Below are positions 50,901 through 64,000 of a stretch of 64,000 nucleotides of DNA, piece after piece. The translations under genes were made by a program, and so were the position numbers. The DNA is taken from positions 13,077,501-13,141,500 of the forward strand of contig JAWUZG010000036.1 in NCBI GenBank assembly GCA_036785705.1, written 5' to 3'. How positions within the stretch are numbered: position 1 is the first letter of the stretch; each line of letters begins with the position of its first letter. This stretch comes from Acanthornis magna (taxonomy: Eukaryota > Chordata > Aves > Passeriformes > Acanthizidae). Under the pieces are notes generated by a model. It saw nothing but the letters and a program-made list of their open reading frames with translations, was not told the origin of the DNA and made no database searches.

Positions 50901-53900
50901 CATGCCTGCAGCCTGTGTGCAGAACCTAACAAAAAGAGGCAGCAAATCACAACCAACAAAGCAAATTATGCAAGACGTCTCACTTCTTTAAAGTAAAAAA
51001 CTCTGTTCTTCATAACCGATGTTATCTAATTAGATATACTCACTGAAATACTAGACAACTTTTCAAATGTCTGCTAGCAATAATCTTGAGAAAAACTATG
51101 ACATCTAGTGACAAGACAGAAAATCACAACTCTGTCTTCCCTATGCAGCACTAAATGAATACACATTCACGTCTACACTTGTGGCAGCAATATACTCCCT
51201 GCAGCTTCAAGATTAACTGATTCTTGTGTTAAAAATCAGCCCAAAAGTTAAACTAAACAAGACTTAAATCGTCTTGCTTGCTTGAATCTGTATCCAGCTG
51301 CATTTAAATGCACAACATTTAAATTTTGCAAGGTAATTGTCTTCCAGAGTTTAAGTTCCTACACACTGTCATGTTCAGAAAACACTAAATTATAATTCAT
51401 ACTTGACAGACTCTTTTGTAAAACTAGAAATTACTGTTTATATTCTTCTCTCTTGTTCCCAGCATGGAGCTACATGAGTTAAGAATTTTGTATTATTCTG
51501 CCCACAATATAAAGAATAAGATAAAAACTTCACGGTAGCACTGCAGTTACAGGTTGAAATATGCGAGTTCAGGCTATGTTAGTCTTGGTAATTTTTGATA
51601 AACAATTGGGGTTTTCTTTCTCCAGAAGGCGTAATTTCCCTCATAGTATCTAAGGCAGTGAGTGAATTTCTGGAAAATAAAATTTGTACATGCATTTCTG
51701 CATGCCAGTTCTTCATAACATTGTTTTTATGTTGTGTAACTTTTTCAGCTTTTACTTTACTAACTTGACAACATAACATTGTGTAAAACAACATTTGTGC
51801 TATTCAGCAGTTCATTTTATGTTCTATTAATTATGTGTCAGAAAGAAGGCACTGATCATCACATCATTGTAATCTAGGTGGCTCTCTCGCACCATTCTGG
51901 ACTCCTTTCTAGTTGTCCTTGATGGGAAATTTATTATAGAAGCCTATAGTTCTTATTTTCACTGTACCTACATTATCTAATATAGTCTATATATGATCAT
52001 ATGGTTCTTCATTTTTTTCTGATAAAATTTCAAATTAACCTAGAAGGCTGTTTCAGTAATGATACAGTAATTTAATTGACTATTTCCTTGTTAGAGAAAG
52101 ACTGCACGTAATATACCAGCCCAGGTATATTTAGTTCAGGAAAATACCAGAGCATATTTCTGCAATGTCCTTTTTTATCCCAACAGCTCATATATATATC
52201 TATCTGAATTCCATTGGATAATTATGAAATTTAGACATATTTGCAAGTGTGTTCTGAAGAGTAGCACGAATGAAAATGTACTCAAATTTTGTGATGACCT
52301 TAGATTATCTTTCTCCTGTTATGTACATAAAGAACACTGTTGTAAATTCCTAAAAGAGGCATTGTGAAATAAAAGATTTTTTTACATGCATGCTTGTTCC
52401 CATTAAAAGATGCGGGCAAAGATGTTTTGCCTTTCAAGTTTGCACCAAGTTTTAAACAGAGCATCTCTGCAGGGATTAAAGGACTGGGTAAACACATCTC
52501 ATTTCATTTTAATCCCATGCTGACTCTAAGAGAGACACCAGAGAACTTTAGAAAAAGCAATCAAAACAACTACATCAGTAAATTCTTAATATAAATCATG
52601 ATTGTAAAAATAAAGATCCTAGTTTAAAGACTTCTTCAGCTGTTCCATTCTTTTCTGCTTAAATAACCAACATTTAATTATTAATAAATTTTAAAAAATA
52701 TTAATAGATTGCATTATTTAGATACAAAAAGTATTGTTTCTAATGACAATGGAAAATCTGAACCTCCACCTTAGCTGAAGTTTATGATGATGATAAAATA
52801 ATGTAGTAGTAAAAACAGCTCTAGTTTGCCTAATAAGAAATAAATTTTATTAAAGTAGGGGCATTTACAAGTAATTATACTATAAACTCCATCTGGTTTT
52901 CCACATTGGAAATAAAGTACAAAATCTGTAATTGTAGCTGCAAAAGGTGAAATGTCTTATTTAGTTAATTGGTCCATATGGTTGTTCAGGGTGACAACAG
53001 TTACACATAACCCATTTTTAAATATTTGACCAAATTTTACATTTCGGAAAAAAGCACAATTTTTCACTCATTTCAGAGTTCTTCTTCTGTATGCCCCATG
53101 TTATGGTCCTGGTGTTTAAGGAAAATAAATGTGTTCTCTTTCAGTAAAACACCTTAGCAAAATCAACAATTAGATAAAATGCCCCCAGTTCACGGTTGGA
53201 CCTATATTTGTGTTTTAGTTTCGCTTGGGAATACATTGTGAAACTAGTCCGCCCTTATCACTTTGTTTTGCATAGCAGAGAAGTCCTGTAGTATATAATC
53301 AGAAAATAAAGTGAATCAAGAGGGTAGGTACTAGGTCTGCGTACACAATGCTCTGTGGTCATCAGGACATAAGTAGAAATAATCTCAAGCACAGCCAATG
53401 CAGGCGCTGGTTTATCACCACTGACTGCTTGAAACTGCAGAAACCTCCCTGTTATACCCTGTTTGCCAGTTAAGTTACAGCCTAAGAGGTCTTTACAAGA
53501 TTATAATCCCTCTGAGAAAAGTCCTGACAAACACTGACGATGTCTAAAGTTGCACTGTAGAAATCACTAATTAATGACTGTTTTACCACATACCATCACC
53601 GGGACTAACAACTTGTTAGTAGAAGTGTCCCTAATACCTATGCTGCATGGAGTGAATTTTCCAGTGCTGCTCTGCACTGAACCAGGAACACCCAAAGGGG
53701 TCTGGATATAGTCTCTGCCTAATCTCCAGGGACAGCAGGTCATGCTTTGAAGACACAGGCATAGAAAAGATTTACTGACGGATGACTCTGTATATGAATT
53801 TCTAACATGGAACTTCAGTAAAAGCCCAGGAATCTTGTCCAGAGTGAACTGGGGAGGGTACAAAAAAAAAGTGAGCTTGCCCCACAGAAGAGCAGTAGAG

Positions 53901-56900
53901 CCCAGCTCAGTGATTCGCATCTTCAATGTATATAGATATATCTGTAGAGTTAATGTTAGTCTGTTGGCTCCTGAATGTGTTGATGCTTCCTAAGGCAGCA
54001 TATGCCTAGCCAGATATGTATCAGTTGCAAACAGAGATGAGAAATGTCATCTTCAGTCTTGCACCTTGCAATTTTTTTTTTCTCTATTTCCTAATATGAA
54101 GTGAAAATATAACTTCTGACAACACAGTATTGTTTTTCATTAATTTTTAAGCAGCTCATGTACCTACATATAGTCCCGAAAATGTTTTATCAGAATTACT
54201 GGAATATAAAAATGCTCCTGCCTTGTGGCATACTTAGTGTTTCAGCTTTCACTCAGGTCTGTTGGTGCTGTAGTTCATAAAGACTACAGAAATTTCACCA
54301 CTGTACAAGATTTTTATGTATCATTTGGGTCATGACATATTTCATAATATCACTGTATCTATGCTTTAGATCACAAATACTCATATAAATTATAAAACTA
54401 CATATATTTATCAATTTTCGACCACCCAGGGATAAAGTGGTTTATAGCATCTCTTAATTCAAATGTATAACTTAGAAATATAAATTAGACACTAGTAGCC
54501 TTAAATGTTTTTCTTTAAATGTTTACAATTTTCTGTTAAAATAGTCCTTGCTATAGTTTGCTGAATCATATCACTAGAGCCCAAAATATCAATTTCTGCA
54601 AATCCTGAATGCCTTTTTTTTTTTTTTGTTGGACATCCTATGATCATTGAGTAAATAGTTTGTATTCTGTCCTAGTTTTGTTCCTGAAAAATCTTTGCAT
54701 ATGAACTTCTTGAACTTCGGAGGAAAGCCCATAGAAACTCATGGTATATTTACTGATTTCTTGCTATAAATCTTGATACGGGTCTGCAATTTATTTTTTT
54801 TTTTAAATGGCAGATTCAAGGTAACTCATCTGACTTCAGATTTGCAGTAAAATGAGAGTATGGGCCAATATAATCTCCAGTTGAAAACACTGCAGTTAAA
54901 ACACTTACAAGTTTTTGTACTCGGGTTCTAAACACAGAAAAGTTCCAAAGAACTACCACGAATATTGCCTAAGTTTGCAGTCATCTGAAGCAGCACGTGT
55001 CAGAGGACAAGAGCATACTTGTTGATGTGTTCATACCAATCTCATGCAAAACCCAGAGAACAGAGCAGAAAGATTTAATTACACATGACGGTAATTTCTG
55101 ATGAGTTAAAAATCTCAAGACATTAAAAGATTTTGTGTGTACTCACTGGACATATGAATTCACAGAAGAGCACAATGCAAGCACTCACCAAACTATGTAC
55201 TTCTTCATAAATGGTACTTACCTAAAAAACAAATAAACAGAAAGAGACATTAAATATCTATGCAGAGACACAAGTACATATGAGCATCCTAAAAATGTCA
55301 GTGGATCACAATATCATGTCCACAAATTTTGTACTGGCAAAAGGTTCCAGACAAAACATATTCCTAGATTTGCAGCTTTTACACCATTGGTCATGAATAG
55401 TCACAGATACTTTAAAAACATTCTCATATAGATTTATTTTCCATTTTTCCCTCTTATTTTTGGAAAATCACCACTTTTAAGGTCTAAAAAGGCTTGCAGA
55501 GTTCTGCTACCTACCCTTTATTCAAATTTTCAGAATCAGTTGCAACAGAAATTTATGTTGAAAAAGGTTTTAACCACCAAATTAAAAAATTCTATAAAAA
55601 AAGCTCTAAGAGAAAGAGTTAGCATATTACTTAGCAGGTAATTAAAAAGATTACGAGTTTATACTTTTATGTGGTTTTCTGTTCTAGTTTCAGATAATGC
55701 TATTCTGAAATTCTAACTCTTTATAATATCTGAGCTCAAAAAATTTCTTCCTTGAGCTTAGATGTAGTTTACCAGAACAGATCCAGCCATGTAAAACAGT
55801 CTCTAAACTGGTGTATGCACAACAATGAAAGAAAAAAAAACTAACTGAAACCAAAGACCAAAACCAGAAACCGTAAAAACAAAAACCAAAATCCCCAAAA
55901 ACAAACCCTAGCATGACCAGGGTTGATCCATACTCCAGTAGGGCTGTTCTTAATTATTCTGTGTTGCTGCATATAAATATTTCAATTCCTTTCTGTCTGC
56001 AGGTATAATAAAATCAGTACTCCACAGTAACAAAGATGCCTGAGCATTTGTTAGGTACAGAAAGGTTTCAGTTTCTGTTCAAACTAGAGATAAGAATGAG
56101 ATTTGGTATAAAAGTTCTGTTATGACACAAGGAAATGTAAGACACAAATTTGTTTCACATCATGTTTTGTTTGTTGTGAGCTACTTCTGCACAACAAAAC
56201 ACAGCGTCAGGACCTAGATCAGACTGAGCTGTATTATATATTTATGAAAATAGCAGTGAAGCTGCTGCACTGGGTGCTGTAATGCTCTGCCCAGTAACCT
56301 GGTTACAATAGTAATTGGCTTTTCATTTTTCTTTTTCTTATCTGTAACACAAATGCTCCACTTTTGCCAACCTAGGAATTTTGTGGTTCCAGCAAACATG
56401 CCCATCTGTGCATGATGTGCATAACAAAGCTGGAAAGATGTGTGTATACTCTTTTTCTTTTTGACTTTCCTCAACCCAGTCATGATATACAGCTAGAATA
56501 ACAGCCAGAACACCATCAGAAAAAAATGACAGCAAAGATGTTATACCAAACTAAAACTCCAGCAGACATATGTAACTTCAGTTCATCCAAAAGAGTAGAC
56601 AGTCCTGCTTCACACAGCTTTTTTATTGTAATCATTACACTAGCTTTTGAAAATTACTTTTATCAAGCTAAAAAAAAATTACATGGAGGTTCCACTAATC
56701 ATTACTTGCTCTAATAATAGAACAAATAATAAAAATTTTTAAAAAAACAGAAGAAAAGTTCCATAGCATTTAAGGATTCCTCAGAAGATTAATATTAGCT
56801 TCTTTGATATTTTCCAGCACATCCTATAAAATTCTTAACAGAGTGATAGTGATCCTAGCTGCCTATTACTGTGGAAACTTCCACCTATATCACGGAAGTC

Positions 56901-59078
56901 TCAAGGCTAGCTCACAGGCAACTTGTATGAAGTGCTTAGTGTGGATTATTGAATATATCCACCGAAAACAAAAGTAATGTTATGGTTTTTATTAGAAGTA
57001 CCAAAGAAGGAAAAAGAAAAAGAAAGAAAAGGAACACAGAGAATAATTTCTTCATCATCCCACTACTTAAGAATCTCAAAATAAAACTGGAGGCTGTAGG
57101 CCTGCACAGAAGTTTACGTGAGTCTGAAATCACTGTTGAGATGCTGACAGTATTTATATGCTTAATAGCACTGAAACCTTATCACTGCGAAGTATAGAAC
57201 AATGACAATTTTATTAGTGTGTAGTTCCAGGATTTTTTCTTGGGTTTAGTTGATTTGTGAGTTCAATTTATCACAACTGAAATAGTTCAATAGTGCGTGT
57301 GTCAGCAGGGAGTGGCCATTCTGCCTACACAAGTATGCCAAGAAAATTCACTTCTAAGCCACAGGTTATCTCTCATTCCACTTGATTAGCATTCCACACA
57401 ACAGTGCAACAAATACCCCTAAGATGTGGTGTGGGTTTATAAGACAATGGTAATATTATCAAATATCCTTTAATATGAATTTTTGAGGTGAATTTCTTGT
57501 TCCACTGTATGTTATAATATTGAGATGGAAAAGCATTTAAAATTATTAATAATTTAAAGCTGTAAGTAAACTTTCGTTGTGGCTGATACAATGGAAAACG
57601 TGAGAGTATTATCTTCCTTTTGTACCAGCCCAAGTGCTGTGTTCTTCATTGTTACCTGATCTGCTGAGGTCTTCTTGTGTTCTCTTTTTTGGTTTTCTTC
57701 CCTTAAACATAAACCTTAACTTTTCTACTTCCCCAAAACCTGAAAATGTTTTCATTCTTTCTGTTAGGAAGCAACGTTAAGAATAATCCAAAAATTGAAT
57801 TGGAACATTAGGACTCTACAAGGGTTACCAGAAATTAAATTATTTTAGCCAAATGATTCATATTAATTTCGTGGCACTAAAAGGACTTCAAAATTGTTTG
57901 TAAACTACATTTTCTGCTTAATGAAATTCTATTAGGATGACAGAAATCATAGCAAGATTAACCAAAAAGCACAAGAACATATTTTCTGTATCAACTGGTG
58001 CAAGGATTGTTGTTGGGTTTTTTGCTTTGAAACATTATAATTAATGCTTAAATATAAGAAAAACAGATCTTTACAAAGCATACTGAGCTTTACAACACCA
58101 AGAGACATAATTATGAAAGTCTGCCAACAAACTGACAACCTAACTGTGCAATGTATGAGATATTACACAATAAAAAAGAATTATGAGTTTAGTCTTTTTA
58201 AAGAACTAATTCTATACCATTAAACTTACACTGTTTGTTTTCTCCTTATGAATTATAAAAACTGGACAGTATTATATAAAAATAATGCAAATATTCAGAT
58301 GGAAAATTATATATTCCAAGAGTTATTTCCCCTCAGTTTAATTTATCAAGGCTTTTATAGAGTATCCATTTATTTTCCTCCTTATTTATAAAATAAGGAC
58401 GTCCAACTAGCCTGAGACTGGCTGCCTACCTACCACATTTGAAGTAAAATAAATAGAAGCTGAGAAACTATGGCCTATCTACAGACATGAGAGGCCTATC
58501 TACAGACTCCTGTTGTTGCACCTGCATTACATGTCCTCTTTTAAACATTAGGATCTCATGTGCAGAATGTTGTCTCTCACTGTCCTTTTGGTTCTCAGTG
58601 TACGCAACTAAGGATGGAACTACCTGAAGCAAATTAAAGGGAATGATTGCTGAATATTTTTGATACAAAAACTGGGTTGTATATTTCTTTTCTGTATAAG
58701 TGTAAGTCATATACATTCAGCCTGATAGTACGCATTCAAAATTGTTAGCATTCTAAAACAAACCTTTCTGTTGCTATTTTTTCTTCAGCTGGAACTACAG
58801 GCAAGAGCATCCATCATTTTGTATTCTTAAAAGCAAAATAAATTAACCAACTTGCATGTTACCACTGGTGATACACTAATTGGAACAGAGAAGCAGAATA
58901 AATGGGCATTTCTGAGAGCCTGCAGAGAGTCCTATTGATGAACTTTTCATGAGCAAATTAATTCTTGTGTCTTAAAGAGGGGGAAAAGAATCCCAGTACA
59001 ACTGAACTAAAAATTTTCTGTCCTTTTTGTATGACATTCATCACAAAATGAAAAATAATCATCAAATTTTGAACTGTG
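47981..59078. other. Long AT-rich stretch, no confirmed gene
   Basis: No interspersed repeat was recognised. There are two unassigned longer frames: plus 50584-50991 (135 codons) overlapped by minus 50461-50706 (81 codons), and minus 53567-53926 (119 codons). A segment inside the 50.5 kb minus frame ends at CATTCAG|GTATATTC, a possible donor. A 15-base direct repeat, GGCCTATCTACAGAC, occurs at 58472-58486 and 58493-58507. The region 48420-48990 has conserved-non-coding texture. Confidence 0.5.
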
Positions 59079-60234
59079 CAGAGTCACACGAGCTGGAGAG
59101 GATTACTCCTCTAACAAGTCTAATAGCAAGATATTGTCCACCTCCACTTCAGGAAGGCTTTAGACAATGTCTCCATAAGATCTTCATAAAGAATTTAAGG
59201 AGATACGGGCTGGATGAGTATACAGTGAAGCTGACTGAAAACTGGCAGAAATGCTGGAACCATAGGGTGGTGAGCAGTGGCATGAAGCCTAGCTCAGGCC
59301 AGCATCTGCCTGTGTACCCTAGGCATCAGCTTTGGATCCCTAGGGTCCAACTTTGCTCAATATCATCATTAATATCCTGGATCATGGGGCAGAGCATAGC
59401 CTCAGGAAGTTTGCCAACGACTCAAAACTGTAACGTGTGGCTTATGTGCCCAGAGGTTGTTGCTTTCATCTAAAGGAACCTCAAAAGGCTGGAGAAACAG
59501 GCTGACAGGAACCTCATGCAGCTCCACAAGGAACAGAGCAATAGACCTGCTGGGGGCCACCCTGCTGGAAAGCAGCTGTCCTTAAAAGGCCCAGGGGGTC
59601 CAGAAGAACACAAAGTTGAGTGTGAGCCAGCACTGTGTCCTTTTGGCAGAGACAGTCCGTGGCCTTTGGGTTACACTCAGAAGAGAGTTACCGTCAGATT
59701 GGGAGATGTGATCCTTCCTCTCTGCTCAGTGCTGGTGAGGCCACATGTGGAGTACTGTGTCAGTACAAGAGAAATATGTAGCTCATGAAAACAGTTCAGC
59801 AAAGGACTGCTAACATGATCGAGGGTTTGAAACATCTCTCATGTGAAGACAGTCTGGTAAAGTTGGGACTGTTAAGTCTGGAGAAGATAAGAGAAGGGTG
59901 TGGGTTATTTTATCTATACAAATATCTGCAGGCAGGTTATAAAGAAGAAGGATTCAGGTTCCTCCCAGTGGTGCTGAGCGATCAGCAGGCAAGGGATACT
60001 GAAACACAAGTGATTGTCTCTTTGAATATCAGGAAACATGTTCCTTTTGCTGTGAGGGTGAGCACAGGCATAGGTTGCCCCAGGAGGCTGTGGAGTCTCC
60101 ATCCTTGGACATACTCAGGAGCCCTCTGGAGGTTATTCTGGGCAACCTGCTCTAGGTGGCCCTCCCTGAGAGCAAGGTTGGACCAGATGACCTCCAGAGG
60201 TCCCTTGCAGCCTCAACAATTCTCTGAGTCTATA
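59079..60234 (+). mobile_element. CR1 LINE, older degenerate copy
   Basis: A CR1 on the plus strand. It begins in the reverse transcriptase region (FRKALDNVS-like stretch at about 59150-59170) and continues through a LEKQADRNLMQL-like stretch at 59490-59525 and CSVLVRPHVEYCV at about 59725-59760. The 3' UTR ends GACCAGATGACCTCCAGAGGTCC near 60205. It has more indels and stops than the other copies and a 3' end unlike the ATTCTATGATT type, so it probably belongs to another, older CR1 subfamily. Confidence 0.92.
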
Positions 60235-63200
60235 TAAAAATATACTGAACAAATAAGTTTAATTTACATTTAATAGAGAATAATTCATCTTTCTTGTGAA
60301 AATATATTAATAAGTTATATAATTTTCATACCTTTTTTACAAAACTTCATATGCTTGTCAAAGAGCTTCACTTTTTTGACATGTCTTTGTAATAATAATT
60401 TTAAATAAGTGACTCAAAAAACATTATTTGCCTATTTTAAAAGATGCCCCATGAAATTATTATAAATCTTATAGGTTTTCTTTAAGTCACATTTTAAAAA
60501 ACCCACCTGGATTATTTTTTCCCCTCATTTATGACCTGTAGACTACTTTAAGTTCTAATTGTATACTTTAAACATCTGCTTCTTCCATATTTTTTTTCCT
60601 AGAATATAATTTGTCTGTTACCCTTTTGGCATTTCTAGAAGAGCACTGTGACCGTTCTGGTATTTGTATGACAGCTGAAACCCAGTGTCAAATTTGACAA
60701 GGGCAAATCAATTGCTTTCATTACTTTGCTTACTAATGATAGTTATTTCCATTCTCAGGAAAAAGCAAATACTGTCTGTCTGCTATATACAGAAAGTGTT
60801 ATTCTCTTACTCTCTTCCTTTTTCAAATATGAAATACAAATTCACCAAGGAGATTTTCATCAGAAGGAATCTGCACTTAGAAGTTTGAAAGGCTTTTAAA
60901 AAGTACTTTACTTATAAATCTTATACATACATTTATATGCACTCATGTTTGTCAGAACGCGCCTGCTATAACATCAAACAAACAAGAGATATCAGGAAGA
61001 AGAAAGCTCACAGTGTGGTTCCATAATTTATGGTATGTTTACTATATATAAATGTTCTGCCTCAGATTCTGCCCTAAATTACTGTCTGGACCAACAGGAA
61101 ATTGCCTTATTTCAGTTTTAACATTTTGGTATGAGACTGCTTTTAAGTATATTCAAGACAACATGTAGTTCAGTGAACACTGTACATTAGCAAAGCATAT
61201 TATCTTTTATCCTGTGTTATAGTAGAATGATTGCTTTAATGACAATAATGGACTAAAATATATATACAATAATGGATTTGTTTCAAGTCTTTGTTTTGCA
61301 AATAATAGGCACTAATTGCCTTATGAAAAGAAATCCAAGTGGCAATTAACTTCCTTTAAAAATTGTAATTATAATCTACATTTTTTCATGACTCAGTTTT
61401 TCTAACATAGTGCTGGAATACTGATGCTCAGAAAATCTGAAATTACCTCTATATATTTTCTTTTCTTTTTGCTGCAGCACTTGTAGAAAGCCACGAGACA
61501 CCCCCTCATAGGTAAATCAGCTTTGAGGAGTTAGAAATTCACAGGCAAGCTCAGGTAACTGGGCTCTATCCAAGAACTGAAGAGTTTGTCATGCTTACAT
61601 ACCTAATTTCCTGCCTAATTCTAATTGTCAAAAAACAACGGATTACTTTTTCTCTCTCTCATCAATTTTACCAAATCATTGTCTTACACTGAAACACTGC
61701 ATTCCATTACTATTATTAATGCATTGTATTACTACCACCAGCAAAACCCAAACATTTCTCAGCCTAACATCCTTTATGAATGAACTTTTAAACATCTCTA
61801 AAGTCACTAAACTTGTCTTTTACAGCCCCAAAATAAATAGCAGAGAATATACTTATATGCCTAACAGTGACTCGAACTCCCTGAAATGCAGGTTTCTATT
61901 ACCTCTTGTAGCTCCTTTCCTGTTAAGTTTGAGAACTCCATACTGAAACTTTGCACTAGTAGTCCAAATGAAAAACTGAGCTTTGCCATGAGCTTCCATT
62001 CTCAATCACAGAACTCTAGGCTAAGTTCTAGGATGTTAAATGTCAAAGTATCTGGCAAGCCAGAATGTACAAATTAAAGTTCTAGTTATGCTAGCACTCA
62101 GGCCAGGAAAATAGAGGCAGCATAGTAACTAAAAAACTCCTGAACACAAACAAGTCTTCCTGGGTTAACAAGTTTTCACAAGTTTATTGCTCTGTGGTGT
62201 TTGTTCATATGCTCATTTTTACCATGCAATTGATAAGAAACAATGAAATATGGCTTTTTTTTCTTAGTGAAAAAGTCAGTCCTCACATTAACCAAGGCTC
62301 TGCACTCAGGGTGAGGGATGATTTTTAAAACATACAACAATACCCAGGCTTGTCCAATAAAGATCCTTTTATTAAGGATCATACTTCTATGATACATTTG
62401 ATTTTAAAAAAAAACAAAGAAACCAGCCTCTCCCTCAAACCCCTCTTTTTCCTTCTTTTTCCTTTCTTTTCTTCTGCTTTACCACTGCAAACAGACTCTT
62501 AGAGAGTGAGGTAATGTAACTTAGGAAGACTTCAGGCCTGCTGTGTGAAGTGTAATGAGAATCGCTGCAACTCTTGTCTCCATTTCTCACTAGAATTTCC
62601 CATTTTTGTTGTTTTCTTACTTAGAACTTGGTAAACTTGCAAAAAGACTGCAAATCTGTTCTGTTCAAACACATTTCGCAGCAGAGTAAGAAGGAGAGAC
62701 TGGGATTAATCCCTATCACATTCTTCTCCCCTAAAACTGGCGTAGAGTGTCTGTGCAAGCAGCCACTGTCAGAGGGAGCCAGGGAAGCAATAGCAGAGGG
62801 GGACCAAAAAAAGAGTAAACACAGAACAACTTCCAAAAGGCTACACAAAGTACAACAGTGGTATCACAGACGCTGAGTTTGTGGTAGATGGTGATCTATA
62901 GCTTTATATTCTTTAATTATGCGTAAAAGAGACATTGCAGTACTGGAACGTGGGGCATCAATGACAGACATGGAAAACAGGTAACATACTGTAAATTCAC
63001 ACAGTGATTTGTTCCACTATAACAAGAGATGAAGTCATAACAGCTCATCAATTGTTAATTTCTAATCAATTGTTAATTTAGACATTCTGGGCTGCCAATA
63101 AATTTTTCAGGATCTCTCAATCCAAAATATCCTAATTGACGCAATCAATATAGATTAAAGAGGGTATGCAGCAGCTATTGCTGTTTTATCTTGCTTTATC

Positions 63201-64000
63201 TTAAAACTGACTTGCAGTGAACATATACTTTTTTATATATGTGTAAAGATACAGATCTATGAATCCATAACTCAGCTAGATACATTTTGATCTCTGGTTT
63301 CATTTTTCTACTTGATTGATGTATTTAGCCCAAACTCAAATCCAGCTATGGATGATCAGGTGAAGAATGTTAAATTGTTACAAAAAATGACAAATAAGCA
63401 CCAAAAATAGCAGATAAGAAGAAACATAATTGATAAAACTATATAATTTAATAAAGGGGATATATAACTACATGTACACACAAAACCATCTGAAATATTT
63501 CCAGAGGAAAGCAGATAGAAAGTCAGTGAAGTCAGTTGTAAAGTAAAATTTTAACCACATTTTATGCCTTCTGCAGTGGACGAAATGTTTTATTACAACA
63601 CTATCCCAAAATGTCCTCTAAAGTGAGAAAACCAGTGATAGCTTTCCAGTAAAATAAACAAATTAACAATGATCACAGAAAATCTCTATTCATCTTCAAT
63701 CAGCTTCAATACATTCTGAAATTCCTGGGAAGTTATTTTTACCTGATAGTATGTCACTGCCTGTTTGCTGATCTTTAGAATAAAAAAGCGTCTTTTTTGC
63801 CTTACACATTTCTGATGCATGTCACACATGTGCCGAAGTTAAAGTAACATGGGAAACAACAGTGGATTTTACATCATTCCACAAGAAAAAGGAAAAAAAG
63901 ACATGGTCCACCTGACAGAATTCCTTCTTAAGCATTCTCTCTCTGAGTATTGAATAACAACAGAACTTTAACAAATGCAACATAATATGCCCATACCCTA
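60235..64000. other. AT-rich interval, nothing recognised
   Basis: No gene, repeat family or strong signal was seen. A 15-base direct repeat (ATCAATTGTTAATTT) occurs at 63047-63061 and 63064-63078. Confidence 0.6.

Noticed and set aside
1..64000. TATA-like and AATAAA-like motifs throughout
   Set aside because: They are expected at high frequency in AT-rich DNA. Only those placed correctly inside the LTR were used.

Overview
The window reads as ordinary vertebrate nuclear DNA, most likely from a bird. It is AT-rich, has no bacterial-style gene packing, and its recognisable interspersed repeats are 5'-truncated CR1 LINEs plus one LTR of a kind familiar from avian endogenous retroviruses. No Alu, B1 or L1 sequence was seen. 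A crocodilian or turtle cannot be fully excluded from sequence alone.

Layout. 1-8.75 kb is AT-rich single-copy sequence with A/C-rich low-complexity tracts. 8.75-10.13 kb is a CR1 on the plus strand and 13.86-14.57 kb a second one. Between and beyond these (10.3-18.8 kb) are several minus-strand segments that look like short exons with good splice signals, though no homologue is recognised. 18.84-20.22 kb is a minus-strand CR1. 22.55-22.98 kb is a strong CpG island with GC and CCAAT boxes, and 24.88-25.25 kb is a second, weaker GC-rich island. Together they are the best evidence for a promoter. 27.39-27.65 kb is a CR1 3' end. 28-45.7 kb is mostly featureless AT-rich DNA with a few tandem repeats, a small CR1 remnant at 39.7 kb and an unexplained GC-elevated patch at 40.7-41.1 kb. 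45.75-47.98 kb is one minus-strand CR1 split by a solo LTR of about 0.9 kb. 48-59 kb is AT-rich with two longer unassigned ORFs. 59.08-60.23 kb is an older plus-strand CR1. The remainder is AT-rich with nothing recognised.

No complete protein-coding gene, RNA gene, CRISPR array or prokaryotic feature is supported. The longest uninterrupted reading frames either fall in repeats or GC-rich islands, or are unassigned. The window most plausibly lies in introns of a large gene or in a gene desert, with a CpG-island promoter near 22.8 kb. I saw no previously undescribed system. The most checkable oddities are a 262-base block that is almost identical in two otherwise diverged CR1 copies, the paired CpG islands without an assignable gene, and the set of candidate minus-strand exons.
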